From NCBI RefSeq assembly GCF_030818775.1, contig NZ_JAUTAU010000001.1, positions 3,538,001-3,602,000 of the forward strand: a stretch of DNA of 64,000 nucleotides, written 5' to 3'. Shown piece by piece: positions 35,302-44,847 of the stretch. The notes below the pieces were generated by a model. The model worked only from the letters and a program-made list of their open reading frames with translations. It did not search any database and had not been told where the DNA came from. The first letter of the stretch is position 1, and each line of letters begins with the position of its first letter. Both the position numbers and the translations under genes were made by a program. This DNA comes from Bacillus sp. SORGH_AS_0510. Lineage in GTDB: Bacteria > Bacillota > Bacilli > Bacillales > Cytobacillaceae.

Positions 35302-36076
35302 TCTGAATATTTTTATTCATTTGACGAATGGCAGCTTTCTCTAAACGTGAAACCTGCGCTTGAGAGATTCCGATTTCATCAGCAACTTCCATTTGCGTTT
35401 TCCCCTGAAAAAAGCGCTTACGTAAAATTAACTTTTCACGCTCGTTTAATCTGCGCATACCTTCTTTTAAGGCTATTTCCTCTATCCAATGTATATCCTT
35501 ATTTTTTTCATCGCTTAATTGGTCCATTACGTAGATTGGGTCGCCGCCATCATTATAAATTGGCTCAAATAAGGAAACCGGGTCTTGGATGGCATCCAAG
35601 GCAAATACAATCTCCTCATGGGGTACTTCTAAGACCTTTGCGATTTCTTCAGCAGTTGGTTCACGTGAGGTTTCACTCATTAATCGTTCTCTAACCTGAA
35701 GGGCTTTATAAGCAATGTCCCTTAAAGAACGAGATACACGAATTGGATTATTATCACGTAAGTACCTTCGTATTTCTCCAATAATCATTGGAACGGCGTA
35801 AGTGGAGAACTTTACGTTTTGACCTAAATCAAAGTTATCAATTGATTTCATTAGTCCAATACAGCCAACCTGAAATAAGTCATCAACAAACTCGCCACGG
35901 TTATTAAACCTTTGGATAACACTTAATACGAGTCGTAAGTTTCCGTTGACAAGCTTCTCTCTGGCGCTTATATCGCCCTCTTGCATTTGCTTGAAGAGTA
36001 TTCTCATTTCTTCGTTCTTTAACACAGGAAGTTTAGATGTATCTACACCGCAAATTTCAACTTTATTTCGAGTCAA
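35297..36076 (-). CDS. sigG: Late forespore sigma factor SigG
   Basis: Sigma-70 family factor directing late forespore transcription. The 259-aa protein begins TRNKVEICGVDTSKLPVLKN. Region 2 includes DDLFQVGCIGLMKSIDNFD near residue 70, and the region 4 helix-turn-helix is QMEVADEIGISQAQVSRLEK near 235. The start is TTG 36076, 8 nt after GAGGAGG, matching the known SigG N-terminus. Confidence 0.97.
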   Translation of the reverse strand: MTRNKVEICGVDTSKLPVLKNEEMRILFKQMQEGDISAREKLVNGNLRLVLSVIQRFNNRGEFVDDLFQVGCIGLMKSIDNFDLGQNVKFSTYAVPMIIGEIRRYLRDNNPIRVSRSLRDIAYKALQVRERLMSETSREPTAEEIAKVLEVPHEEIVFALDAIQDPVSLFEPIYNDGGDPIYVMDQLSDEKNKDIHWIEEIALKEGMRRLNEREKLILRKRFFQGKTQMEVADEIGISQAQVSRLEKAAIRQMNKNIQS

Positions 36077-36113
36077 TCCTTTTCCCTCCTCACAGGAGCT
36101 GCTGTACAAAAAA

Positions 36114-36142
36114 CAGTATCTCCTTGAGAAGGAAAAATATGC
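36114..36142 (-). promoter_or_regulatory. Probable SigF/SigG-type promoter of sigG
   Basis: Minus-strand GCATA (-35, fits GYWTA) and GGAGATACTG (-10, nine of ten fits to GGNRANANTW) are separated by 14 bp. The transcript would start about 30 nt before the TTG codon. In B. subtilis sigG is transcribed by SigF, which agrees. Confidence 0.55.
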
Positions 36143-36176
36143 ACATGTCCATGGAATCGGACATGTGCATATTTGT
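36133..36176 (-). terminator. Hairpin terminator between sigE and sigG
   Basis: A perfect 14-bp stem ATATGCACATGTCC/GGACATGTGCATAT with a short loop, followed by TTTTTCC on the minus strand. It separates mother-cell sigE from forespore sigG transcription. Confidence 0.8.
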
Positions 36177-36236
36177 CGAAAAATGCATTATAAACAGGAA
36201 ATTATAGGGTTTTATACCCTGAAAAAATTTTATTTT

Positions 36237-36956
36237 TTATACCATTTTATTGAATTCTTTTCTCAAACGTTTAATAATTCTTTTTTCCAACCGCGAAATG
36301 TAGGATTGTGAAATCCCAAGCATGTCTGCAACATCCTTTTGGGTCTTTTCTTCACCGTTAGTTAAGCCAAAACGAAGTTCCATAATCTGCTTTTCCCTAT
36401 CAGAAAGCTGATGCAACGCCTTCGTAAGTAATTTCCTGTCAACATTTGCTTCTAAATCTTTAGTAATAATATCTTCATCTGTTCCTAGAACATCTGATAA
36501 TAATAATTCGTTCCCATCCCAATCGATGTTAAGTGGCTCATCAAAGGATACTTCAGACCTGATTTTATTATTTCTTCGTAAGTACATAAGTATTTCATTT
36601 TCAATACATCTTGATGCGTATGTAGCAAGTTTAATTTTTTTCTCAGGATTAAAGGTATTAACTGCTTTTATTAGACCTATTGTACCGATACTTATTAAGT
36701 CTTCAATATTAATTCCTGTATTTTCAAACTTCCTTGCAATATATACGACAAGGCGAAGATTTCGTTCAATTAGCATCGATCTAGCTGCCTTATCACCTCC
36801 AGGAAGTTTGTTTAATAACATTTCTTCTTCATCTTTACTTAAAGGAGGCGGCAATGCTTCGCTTCCGCCAATATAAAAAACTTCATCCGTTTTTAGACCC
36901 AATTTGATTAATATCTTATACCAATAGTAGGATAAGCGAAGTCTCCATTTTTTCAT
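36237..36956 (-). CDS. sigE: Pro-SigE, early mother-cell sigma factor
   Basis: 239-aa sigma factor made as an inactive precursor. The hydrophobic/basic pro-sequence [20 protein letters not shown] is removed near residue 27 by SpoIIGA. Region 2 has [19 protein letters not shown]. The region 4 helix-turn-helix is [19 protein letters not shown] near 210. It is 44 nt downstream of spoIIGA. Confidence 0.97.
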   Translation of the reverse strand: MKKWRLRLSYYWYKILIKLGLKTDEVFYIGGSEALPPPLSKDEEEMLLNKLPGGDKAARSMLIERNLRLVVYIARKFENTGINIEDLISIGTIGLIKAVNTFNPEKKIKLATYASRCIENEILMYLRRNNKIRSEVSFDEPLNIDWDGNELLLSDVLGTDEDIITKDLEANVDRKLLTKALHQLSDREKQIMELRFGLTNGEEKTQKDVADMLGISQSYISRLEKRIIKRLRKEFNKMV

Positions 36957-37000
36957 GCATGTTCCTCCTTCTAAAATATGTTTTTCTGAGTATAGTAATA

Positions 37001-37939
37001 TTAACTCACTTTCACTGATTCATCTGACTGCTTTGCCCCAGTTAACATTTTCGGATGAACAATACACTGAAAAGCATCATCCGGTGAAAGTTGCTGTGTG
37101 GTAAAAGATACAAGACCTTTCTCACATAAATATTGTGAACCATTTTGTTCAATCAAGATTAAATCGGGTTTAAGGGCAACAATGAGTTGATGCTCTTGTC
37201 CCACCACACTACAAGGGACAATCCTAATTTTATTTTGCCAATCAGGAGGAAACTCCTCATTACCCATGATTAGTTGTTCAGGGTCGACCGTCATCTTTCT
37301 TATTGGTTCAGGAAGAGCATCTAATTGGTTCTTAATTGATACAAACATGACAGGAAGCTTTGACAGCGGATCGTACAATTGATTGCCACTATCCACTAAC
37401 CCCTTAAAGACCAAGCATATGTTTTCAATATTCACCCTTACATTGACGATTTGTTCAAACTGAATTTTGGTCATTTCCATACCTTCCACATTCTTCTTTG
37501 AAAAATGCCAGGCGATTGGAAACCCAATGAGAACAAACAGCCAACTTACAGGATCACCAAAACCTTTTACACTGGACATCAGCACCCTTGTTGTTAACTC
37601 AGAATCATATTGTATAAAATAATGGGTTCCCGTTAAGGCCCCACCAATTAAAAACGTCGACACATAAAGAGTCATTAATGCTTTAAGGAAGAATTTTAAT
37701 CGCTTATACCCAAAAGTAACTATTACCATAAAAATAGAACATATTAATTTTGAAATTGGATGTCCTGTATATACATTTAGTGGTGTAAACGACAATATGA
37801 TAATTAACGAACCAATAAATCCCCCAGCAAGTATCCTCCATAGATGTGTTCTTCGTTTAAGAAATATGGCAGTTAGATAGAGGAGAAGACTGTCAAATAA
37901 AAAATTAAGAGCCCAAATTACATCCAAATAAACAGTCAA
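37001..37939 (-). CDS. spoIIGA: Sporulation sigma-E factor processing peptidase SpoIIGA
   Basis: Aspartic protease that cleaves pro-SigE at the sporulation septum. The 312-aa protein has five N-terminal membrane segments (residues ~5-150). The protease domain contains [14 protein letters not shown], with D183 at exactly the catalytic position described for B. subtilis. RBS AAAAGGAGG lies before the ATG. Confidence 0.96.
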   Translation of the reverse strand: MTVYLDVIWALNFLFDSLLLYLTAIFLKRRTHLWRILAGGFIGSLIIILSFTPLNVYTGHPISKLICSIFMVIVTFGYKRLKFFLKALMTLYVSTFLIGGALTGTHYFIQYDSELTTRVLMSSVKGFGDPVSWLFVLIGFPIAWHFSKKNVEGMEMTKIQFEQIVNVRVNIENICLVFKGLVDSGNQLYDPLSKLPVMFVSIKNQLDALPEPIRKMTVDPEQLIMGNEEFPPDWQNKIRIVPCSVVGQEHQLIVALKPDLILIEQNGSQYLCEKGLVSFTTQQLSPDDAFQCIVHPKMLTGAKQSDESVKVS

Positions 37940-37993
37940 TAATCTTCCTCCTTTTATTCTATTAAAAGGTGAGTAATAATCTGTTTACGGAAA

Positions 37994-38027
37994 AGTATAA
38001 CGTACTTGTATGGCTGAAGTGTGTCAC
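37994..38027 (-). promoter_or_regulatory. spoIIG promoter with 22-bp spacer
   Basis: Minus-strand GTGACA and TATACT are separated by exactly 22 bp. This is the unusual SigA/Spo0A-dependent spacing known for the B. subtilis spoIIG promoter. A near-consensus 0A box (TGACAAAAT, rc of 38071-38079) lies about 45 bp upstream of the -35. Confidence 0.7.
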
Positions 38028-38085
38028 TTTCTGTAATCAAAAAAACAGAAATTTCCACTATTCCCTACGGATTTTGTCATATTGT

Positions 38086-38281
38086 AAGAAAAGTGGAAGC
38101 GCTTTGTTCAGCCCCGACAGGCAAATGTTCTTTGGCAAGAAAAGTCCGCCATTTGACTTTTTTTGCCGAAGGTTATTTGACCCGAGCTGTAACAATCATC
38201 GCTTTATCAAGCCATGATTGTTACAAGATACTCAAGAAAGATTAATCAGGATGAAAATGGCTAGGCGCTGGAGCTAGACAA
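38086..38281. repeat. Dispersed repeat, family 2, copy C (with insert), between ftsZ and spoIIGA
   Basis: Its reverse complement matches 51932-52056. Shared blocks include TGTCTAGCTCC-GCGCCTAGCC at one end, CGGRTCAAATAACCTT in the middle, and CATTTGCCTGTCGGGGCTGA followed by GCTTCC-CTTTTCTTA at the other. Copy C carries about 70 extra bp near 38188-38258, including the 12-bp inverted repeat TGTAACAATCAT/ATGATTGTTACA. No coding capacity. Confidence 0.85.
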
Positions 38282-38319
38282 TTCTCTAAGTCGAATTTTA
38301 TACTTTCTTATAATTGAAC

Positions 38320-38353
38320 AAAAAAGCATGGCCCTCTTTTGGACCATGCTCTC
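38320..38353 (-). terminator. Terminator after ftsZ
   Basis: Minus-strand AGCATGGTCC/GGGCCATGCT stem followed by TTTTTTG, 19 nt past the ftsZ stop. Confidence 0.88.
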
Positions 38354-38371
38354 TTCATTAGATTACTATAA

Positions 38372-39505
38372 TTATCTTCTGCGGTTGCGGTTACGTAGGA
38401 AGGTTGGAATGTCCAACGTCTCTTCTTGCGCTACATGTGTAGTACGGACTGGTTCCTGAGGAGCTTCTTCACGCTTATGCTCTCTCTTAACTGGTCCAAC
38501 AGCAGGTTTTGCTTGTCCAAAAGATGGACGCGTTACTTTCTGTTGGATTCCTTCTTCGTTAAATCCAGTTGCGATGACAGTTACAATAATCTCATCTTTC
38601 AAGTTCTCATTAATGACAGAACCGAAGATCATATTCACTTCTTGATCAGATGCTGTAGCAACAATATCAGCTGCCTCTTGAACTTCATAAAGACTTAGGT
38701 TAGTTCCACCAGTAATATTCATAAGAACACCTTGAGCTCCATCTATTGACGTTTCTAATAATGGAGAGCTAATTGCTTTCTTTGCTGCTTCTGCTGCACG
38801 GTTTTCACCAGCAGATACACCAATACCCATTAAGGCAGAGCCTTTGTTAGACATTATTGTTTTTACGTCAGCAAAGTCTAAGTTGATTAATCCTGGTACT
38901 GCAATTAAATCAGAGATCCCCTGAACCCCTTGACGAAGAACGTTATCAGCTTCACGGAAAGCTTCAAGCATTGGAGTGCTTTTATCAACAATTTCAAGAA
39001 GGCGATCATTTGGAATAACAATCAATGTGTCTACAGCTTCCTTCATTGCACCAATTCCACCAGAAGCCTGGTTTGAACGCTTTTTACCTTCAAAAGTAAA
39101 TGGTCGTGTCACAACACCTACTGTTAAAGCACCAAGGTCACGAGCGATCTGTGCAATAACTGGTGCTGCACCTGTACCTGTACCGCCACCCATACCCGCA
39201 GTAACGAATACCATGTCAGCACCTCTCAGTGCTTCTTCAATTTGTTCTTTACTTTCTTCTGCAGCCTTTTTACCAACCTCTGGATTAGCTCCTGCGCCAA
39301 GACCACGGGTTAATTTAGCACCAATTTGCATTTTTACTTCCGCTTTTGAAAGATTTAATGCTTGTGCATCTGTATTTACAGCAATAAATTCAACACCTTG
39401 CACTCCGTGTTCAATCATTCGGTTTACCGCGTTGTTTCCTCCGCCGCCAACTCCAATAACTTTTATTGTTGCAAGAGAATCTAAATTTGTATCAAATTCT
39501 AACAT
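38372..39505 (-). CDS. ftsZ: Cell division GTPase FtsZ
   Basis: Tubulin homologue forming the Z ring. The 377-aa protein has the tubulin signature [11 protein letters not shown] near residue 104 and the T7 synergy loop [14 protein letters not shown] near 203. A variable linker leads to the C-terminal peptide [14 protein letters not shown] that binds FtsA and SepF. It lies 43 nt downstream of ftsA. Confidence 0.98.
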   Translation of the reverse strand: MLEFDTNLDSLATIKVIGVGGGGNNAVNRMIEHGVQGVEFIAVNTDAQALNLSKAEVKMQIGAKLTRGLGAGANPEVGKKAAEESKEQIEEALRGADMVFVTAGMGGGTGTGAAPVIAQIARDLGALTVGVVTRPFTFEGKKRSNQASGGIGAMKEAVDTLIVIPNDRLLEIVDKSTPMLEAFREADNVLRQGVQGISDLIAVPGLINLDFADVKTIMSNKGSALMGIGVSAGENRAAEAAKKAISSPLLETSIDGAQGVLMNITGGTNLSLYEVQEAADIVATASDQEVNMIFGSVINENLKDEIIVTVIATGFNEEGIQQKVTRPSFGQAKPAVGPVKREHKREEAPQEPVRTTHVAQEETLDIPTFLRNRNRRR

Positions 39506-39548
39506 GACAAAATCCTCCTAATTCGTCGGTTTTCTCATTCGAAATGAT

Positions 39549-40844
39549 TTATTCGAAGAAGTAACCTAGGAATTTTTTTACTTTCGATGACATTTTTTCT
39601 TCCGGATGTTTTTCTACTTTTGGTTTAGGTTGATGTTGTTTCGGCACTCTTTTTTCGATTGGCTCTGATACCGATGATGTTTGCCCAATGGTTCCACCTG
39701 GTAATCTAGCATTCTTGTAAGCATATTTAATTAAACCAACCGCCGTAGTATACTGAGGTTCTCTTACACCAATATAGTCTGGTACCGCAAGGCGAACAGG
39801 ATTTTGGAACATATCCTGTGCAAGTTCCAATACTCCTTGCATTTTTGCACTTCCACCTGTTAATACAAAACCACCTGGTAAGTCTGTTACGCCTAAGCGC
39901 TTCAGCTCATTGACTATTAGCTCAAAAATTTCTTCCATTCTTGCTTCGATGATTTCAGAAACATAAAGTTGATTAAATTGTTGATGTTGATCACTGCCTA
40001 TGATTGGAACACTGAAAAATTCATCTTCAGATGCATTATCATAGAAGGCATGTCCATATTTCACCTTAATTTTTTCAGCATCCTCTGTAGAGGTATGTAG
40101 AACTTTTGAAAGGTCGTTTGTAAGTAGGTCCCCACCAACAGGAATAACACTAGTCGCCTTCAAAAATCCTTCTTCGAAAACAGCAATAGTTGTTGAACCG
40201 CCGCCCATATCGATGAGGGCAACTCCTAGATTTTTTTCATCCTTCGATAAGGCATAATCGCCTGCTGCCAATGGCTGAAGAATAATATCTAATATTTCTA
40301 GCCCTGCTCGTTCTACACAACGCAATGTATTTATGATAATCGATTTAGACCCGGTTATAAGGGTTCCATCCATTTCTAGACGAACACCAATCATTCCACG
40401 GGGATCATTGATTTCGTCTTTACCATCTAAGATAAATTGCTTTCGAATTACACCAATGTTTTCTCTTTCAGGTGGTATAGAACCCACATGTGACGCTTCA
40501 ATAACACGAACGACATCTTCATTCGTAATTTCTCGGTTTTGGCTGGATACTGCTACAATCCCATGGCAGTGCTGAAGCATTACATTATGACCTGAAATTC
40601 CGACTACTACTTCTTTTATCTCCATGCCAATCATTCTTTCTGCCTGCTCAATCGCCCGCTTAATAGAATGAACGGTATCGTCCATGTCGACAATTGAACC
40701 TTTACGTAGTCCTTCAGATTTCACATTGCCAACACCAATTATATTTAAAGAGTCTTTACCTGAGTCATTGACCATTTCACCAATGATAACTTTTACACTG
40801 GATGTACCGATGTCAAGACTTACGTATATTTCATTGCTGTTCAT
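39549..40844 (-). CDS. ftsA: Cell division protein FtsA
   Basis: Actin-like ATPase that anchors FtsZ to the membrane. The 431-aa protein shows the phosphate loop SLDIGTSSVK near residue 9, the second phosphate motif LIDMGGGSTTIAV near 207, and GFVLTGGSAKM near 325. It ends with an amphipathic membrane helix SSKVKKFLGYFFE. It is preceded by AAAAGGAGGTGCC. Confidence 0.97.
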   Translation of the reverse strand: MNSNEIYVSLDIGTSSVKVIIGEMVNDSGKDSLNIIGVGNVKSEGLRKGSIVDMDDTVHSIKRAIEQAERMIGMEIKEVVVGISGHNVMLQHCHGIVAVSSQNREITNEDVVRVIEASHVGSIPPERENIGVIRKQFILDGKDEINDPRGMIGVRLEMDGTLITGSKSIIINTLRCVERAGLEILDIILQPLAAGDYALSKDEKNLGVALIDMGGGSTTIAVFEEGFLKATSVIPVGGDLLTNDLSKVLHTSTEDAEKIKVKYGHAFYDNASEDEFFSVPIIGSDQHQQFNQLYVSEIIEARMEEIFELIVNELKRLGVTDLPGGFVLTGGSAKMQGVLELAQDMFQNPVRLAVPDYIGVREPQYTTAVGLIKYAYKNARLPGGTIGQTSSVSEPIEKRVPKQHQPKPKVEKHPEEKMSSKVKKFLGYFFE

Positions 40845-40968
40845 TCTTTGGCACCTCCTTTTAATCTCCTTGGGTAGAACAACAATTCATTTTTGTTCAT
40901 TAATAGATTTTCATAGTAATATCTTATAAAATTATTCGTCACAACTACATATTTCCCTTTAAAAAAGT

Positions 40969-41331
40969 TCAATTTTTTTCTATTTTTTCTTTGTTTGTAG
41001 ACCACTTTGTCAATAATATTCGTCTTATGACAGCGATATTTTGAAACAACCTGACACCAAACGCAAAAACTGCTGCTAAATACAAGTCTACACCAAGATG
41101 AACACCGAGAAAAGCTAAACTTGCTGCAAGCATTATATTAAAAAAGAAGCCTGAAACAAACACCTTTTCATCATAAATATTTTGCAAGTATGCTCTAATC
41201 CCGCCGAATAATGTATCTAAAGCAGCTAATACAGCAATGGACAAGTAATTTGAGTATTCTTCCGGGATCCTTATTTCCGTTAAGAGTCCAAGTATGATTC
41301 CAAGAACAAGCCCTACAAATGGAAGCCACAT
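40969..41331 (-). CDS. sbp: Small basic protein Sbp (DUF1290)
   Basis: 120-aa membrane protein with three to four hydrophobic segments, starting MWLPFVGLVLGIILGLL. The family contains KRVFQ-type basic turns and is found only beside ylxX and ftsA. The function is unknown. Its ATG shares one base with the ylxX stop. Confidence 0.92.
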   Translation of the reverse strand: MWLPFVGLVLGIILGLLTEIRIPEEYSNYLSIAVLAALDTLFGGIRAYLQNIYDEKVFVSGFFFNIMLAASLAFLGVHLGVDLYLAAVFAFGVRLFQNIAVIRRILLTKWSTNKEKIEKN

Positions 41332-42074
41332 TAAGAACTGCCTCCTTCCTTGATTGGTTCCATATGCTTAATACGAATTGGATTATCGTAAGCAGGAACA
41401 GTAATATTCGGATTAGGCGATGAAACGCTGAGTTTCAAGCCTTCAGCATAGAATTCATCCTTTGCTCTTGAAACCTTCATTTGGTTTGATAATTTATCAG
41501 CTCGATTCATTGACTCTACACCAACAATAATTTCTACAGGAAGGCTCCTAATCGAATGGCCGTCAATTTTTGTTTCCCTATTAATGTCCCTTATCACCGT
41601 TGTATTAATAATTCGCTGACCATCAATGGAAACATATTTTGCTTCGTACATATTTAGCTCATTCAATAACCTTTTTAGCAATTCTGGGGAAACAACAGCT
41701 GTTGATACAGGAGTTCCTAACTGTATATCTTCGATGGCAGGTTCAATTTTCAAGGTAATTCCGGGTCCTGTAACCTCTGTCAAGCCTGCCTCTGTTTTCA
41801 GCTCTTGTAATGTATCCCTTAGCGCTTGCTCTTTACTTTGTTTTTTCTTAGATTCATAGGCTGAAAGTTTTTCTTCATTTGAACGTATTTCTTTTAGTAA
41901 ATTGGACTGCAGTTCTTTTTCTTTTAACAAGGCTTCACGGAGTTGCCATACATCACGTGTATCACGTTCTTCAGGCTTCTTTACCGTTTGAAATTGTACC
42001 GCAATCATAAAACCAACTACTGCTGCAATCAATGTGAAGCTAACATTAAATTTTGGTTTGTCCACTTTTTTCAC
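41331..42074 (-). CDS. ylxX: DUF881 family protein YlxX
   Basis: 247-aa protein with one N-terminal membrane helix (residues ~10-27), a coiled coil (~50-95) and the DUF881 domain from ~100 (ITLKIEPA..LLKRLLNELNMYEAKYVSIDGQRI). It is paralogous to YlxW encoded 46 nt upstream. The role is unknown; its position suggests the division machinery. Confidence 0.9.
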   Translation of the reverse strand: MKKVDKPKFNVSFTLIAAVVGFMIAVQFQTVKKPEERDTRDVWQLREALLKEKELQSNLLKEIRSNEEKLSAYESKKKQSKEQALRDTLQELKTEAGLTEVTGPGITLKIEPAIEDIQLGTPVSTAVVSPELLKRLLNELNMYEAKYVSIDGQRIINTTVIRDINRETKIDGHSIRSLPVEIIVGVESMNRADKLSNQMKVSRAKDEFYAEGLKLSVSSPNPNITVPAYDNPIRIKHMEPIKEGGSS

Positions 42075-42120
42075 CTAACCTTTTTAATTAATCATTACGT
42101 GGACATTCAATACCCTCAGT

Positions 42121-42831
42121 TTAACTTCCTAATATTGGATTTAAGATAATTTCATCTTCTTTTTCCAAAGAAAAAATCAAATTATCGTTTACAAGCTGGT
42201 CTTTTACACCGCCAGTCAAATTTAATGAAGAAGATAGTACATCGGGGTCACCAATGGCTGTAATAACAAAAGGTGCAGGGTGTTGCACACCATCAACCGT
42301 TATTACAGGTCCATTACAAACAATATACGAATGACTGGTAAGCCTTTGGCCATTTATAGCAACCGCAGCTGCACCAGAAATATATAATTCATTAATTACT
42401 TTAAAGACGTGGTGTTCATGTACTAGATAATTGTTCACATTATCTTCCTTTGGATCGTAAGCACCATCTGTCAAAGTAATTTTTACCCCTTTTCCTTTCA
42501 CCTTGACCTTTCCAAGAAACATTCGATATTTTTCTGTATCCTCTGCCAAGTTTGTAAACACTTGTGTTTCTTTGGCAAGGTCCTTTTCATTTTTTAGTAC
42601 CTTGTCTTGTTTCTGATTTAATTCCTTTTGAAGCTTACGATTTGTCTCCTCCTGGGCAATCAATTGATTTCTTAGTCCAAGAGTTTTTTCATATTGTTTA
42701 TCTGACAAGCTAGGCTTTTCTTCTTTATTTTCCAGTTGAGTCAAATGATAAGAGAAGGCAATCATGAATCCTAGTACCAGAAAGACAAGGGACAAAATAA
42801 CATGCTTCCCCCTTACCTTAATTCTTTTCAA
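42121..42831 (-). CDS. ylxW: DUF881 family protein YlxW
   Basis: 236-aa single-pass membrane protein with helix VILSLVFLVLGFMIAFSY near residue 11, a coiled coil (~45-90) and a DUF881 domain (VHEHHVFKVINELYISGAAAVAINGQRL). It resembles YlxX, so the pair is probably a local duplication. Its start overlaps divIB by 14 nt. Confidence 0.9.
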   Translation of the reverse strand: MKRIKVRGKHVILSLVFLVLGFMIAFSYHLTQLENKEEKPSLSDKQYEKTLGLRNQLIAQEETNRKLQKELNQKQDKVLKNEKDLAKETQVFTNLAEDTEKYRMFLGKVKVKGKGVKITLTDGAYDPKEDNVNNYLVHEHHVFKVINELYISGAAAVAINGQRLTSHSYIVCNGPVITVDGVQHPAPFVITAIGDPDVLSSSLNLTGGVKDQLVNDNLIFSLEKEDEIILNPILGS

Positions 42832-43597
42832 CTTCTTTTTCCTCCGCTTCTGGTTCGAAAGCTTTAAAATAGGAACCGACTTCTAAATCGATGATCCCTT
42901 TTTTATTAGGGTCCAATTGGCTAATAATTGAGGGATAATGCACCATTTTTTCCGAAAAACTTCTAAGCGTTGCACTTACCTCAAAGCCATCATTCATGAA
43001 TAAGGAAATGTGATACTGGTCTGTTTTTTTCGGAGAATAATGAATTTCAGAAATGGAGTTTACTATTTCACTTGGGAGTTTCTCTAACTCTTTTACCATT
43101 TCATTTAAGGCTGCGCCTTCTTTAAAGTCGAAAAGAATAGGAGAATTAACTGGAATTTTTTCCTCATTTCTATCTCTTAATATTTTCCCATTTTCCATCA
43201 CTGGATAATAGTTTAAATCTTGCTTAAGGTAAGCAATTCTTTTATGTTCTTTTACTTGAATGCTAATAGTATTTGGCCAATGAATCTTTACATCAGCTTG
43301 TTTAATTTCTGATAATTTCTTTAATTTGGAAGAGACATCATTTTTGCTGACTTTCCATATATTCGTAGTTTTTGTAAGGCCGCTTTTTCTGATTAATTCA
43401 GAGTCTGAATATACTTCATTACCGTCTACGGTAATCGTCTTTATATGACTCAACGGGGATTGTGAATAAGCAATTATTACTATCATTGTAAAAAACAGAA
43501 ATAACAGGAGCACCAGCCTTCTATTTGCTTTTCTTCGCCTTTGCTCCTTTAATTTAGGTATCCGATCCTCGAGAGCAACGATTTTCCCTTTTTCCAT
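42818..43597 (-). CDS. divIB: Cell division protein DivIB/FtsQ
   Basis: 259-aa division protein with a basic cytoplasmic tail, one membrane helix (~28-45), and an extracytoplasmic POTRA domain starting at LSHIKTITVDGNEVYSDSEL. The FtsQ/DivIB domain follows. It stabilises the FtsL-DivIC complex at the septum. It is preceded by GGAGGAATTTTGA. Confidence 0.95.
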   Translation of the reverse strand: MEKGKIVALEDRIPKLKEQRRRKANRRLVLLLFLFFTMIVIIAYSQSPLSHIKTITVDGNEVYSDSELIRKSGLTKTTNIWKVSKNDVSSKLKKLSEIKQADVKIHWPNTISIQVKEHKRIAYLKQDLNYYPVMENGKILRDRNEEKIPVNSPILFDFKEGAALNEMVKELEKLPSEIVNSISEIHYSPKKTDQYHISLFMNDGFEVSATLRSFSEKMVHYPSIISQLDPNKKGIIDLEVGSYFKAFEPEAEEKEVEKN

Positions 43598-43625
43598 TCA
43601 AAATTCCTCCAAAAATGAAAAGCCT

Positions 43626-43643
43626 AAGCGCGTGAGAGCGCTC
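43626..43643 (-). other. Hairpin upstream of divIB
   Basis: Minus-strand GAGCGC-TCTCAC-GCGCTT stem followed by a moderately T-rich stretch. A second inverted repeat, ACGGCATGAG/TCGTGCCGT, lies near 43706-43728. The 281-bp murB-divIB gap otherwise holds no gene. These hairpins may attenuate or terminate murB transcripts. Confidence 0.45.
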
Positions 43644-43878
43644 GTTGCCCTACACCATAAAGCATGTCCACAAAAGTTTACTACTGTTCGTTCAAAAAAG
43701 TGAAACAACGGCACGAAAACTCATGCCGTCATTCATTTTCTTCCTAGTTTCACCTGTAATATTATCAGTAATTATAACACAATATTTGTCATTAGTAAGA
43801 GATTTTCTACAAGAAAAACAAGGATATTTTACTTATATAAATGTCAAGGTCAATGACTTTCATCACATTTTACTTTTC

Positions 43879-44787
43879 TTATTTTCGACCGACTATTTCA
43901 ACCTCTGTTTCCATTTCCACGCCATAAAGGTTATAAATCGTATCCTTAATATGCTGAATTAATGCTAATACGTCGGCAGCAGTGGCGTTTCCTGCATTTA
44001 CAATAAAATTTCCATGCATTTCCGATATCTTTGCTCCACCAATACTAAAACCCTTTAGGCCAGCTGTTTCAATAAGTCTTCCTGCATAGTTTGGAAGTGG
44101 ATTACGGAAAATACTGCCGGCACAAGGGAAGTTCCATGGCTGTGTTTCTTTTCGATAATCCTTATTCTTTTGCATTTGTGCTACAATGGCTGCTCGATCA
44201 CCTGTGACAAGTTCAAAAACGGCTTCCACGACAATTCCAGGTCGTTTGTTTTGTAAAACAGAAGTTCTATAGGAGAATTCCATTTCTTCATTTGAAAGCC
44301 ATTCCATTGTTCCATCATTAAATAAAATATGAGCGCGTGATAAAATTCTACTAATATCTGATCCATGCGCACCAGCGTTCATATAAACTGCTCCACCCAC
44401 TGATCCCGGGATTCCGCTGGCAAACTCTAGTCCTGTTAAACCTTTTTTACTAATTAGTGTGGCTAAACTTACTAAAGAATGACCACCACCGACAGTAATC
44501 GTTGTCCCTTCAATTTCAAGGCGATCCATTCCTGCCCCAAGTTTGATAACGATTCCCTCAATACCTTTATCAGATACTAAAAGATTGGATCCACGACCTA
44601 TGGCTCGCCAATTGACGCCATGTTTATTTATTACAGTCATCGCATTTTTTAAGTTTTCAATTGATGAAGGTTCAATAAAAAGGTCTGCAGGACCTCCAAT
44701 TTTCATAGTGGTATGGTTGGCAAGGCGTTCATTTTCCTTCACCTTTCCTATATTCAGTTCTTGTAATTCTTTCATAATTTCGTCCAT
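43879..44787 (-). CDS. murB: UDP-N-acetylenolpyruvoylglucosamine reductase
   Basis: FAD enzyme making UDP-MurNAc. The 302-aa protein has the FAD motif [17 protein letters not shown] near residue 60 and the catalytic-Ser segment CAGSIFRNP near 223. The start ATG 44787 follows AGGTGG; three codons upstream a GTG is also possible. It follows murG at 60 nt. Confidence 0.96.
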   Translation of the reverse strand: MDEIMKELQELNIGKVKENERLANHTTMKIGGPADLFIEPSSIENLKNAMTVINKHGVNWRAIGRGSNLLVSDKGIEGIVIKLGAGMDRLEIEGTTITVGGGHSLVSLATLISKKGLTGLEFASGIPGSVGGAVYMNAGAHGSDISRILSRAHILFNDGTMEWLSNEEMEFSYRTSVLQNKRPGIVVEAVFELVTGDRAAIVAQMQKNKDYRKETQPWNFPCAGSIFRNPLPNYAGRLIETAGLKGFSIGGAKISEMHGNFIVNAGNATAADVLALIQHIKDTIYNLYGVEMETEVEIVGRK

Positions 44788-44847
44788 ACTTACCACCTAA
44801 CTTTCCTAGATGCTATTATCTCAGTTTATGCAAAAAAATTAATTGGG

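Noticed and set aside
37969..38245. Two plus-strand open frames of 74-82 aa in the ftsZ-spoIIGA gap
   Set aside because: They run through repeat copy C and the spoIIG promoter, have no ribosome-binding site, and the translation resembles nothing known.
38976..39521. 181-aa plus-strand frame opposite ftsZ
   Set aside because: Antisense shadow of a strongly conserved gene; composition is low-complexity (Ala/Pro/Thr) and there is no initiation signal.
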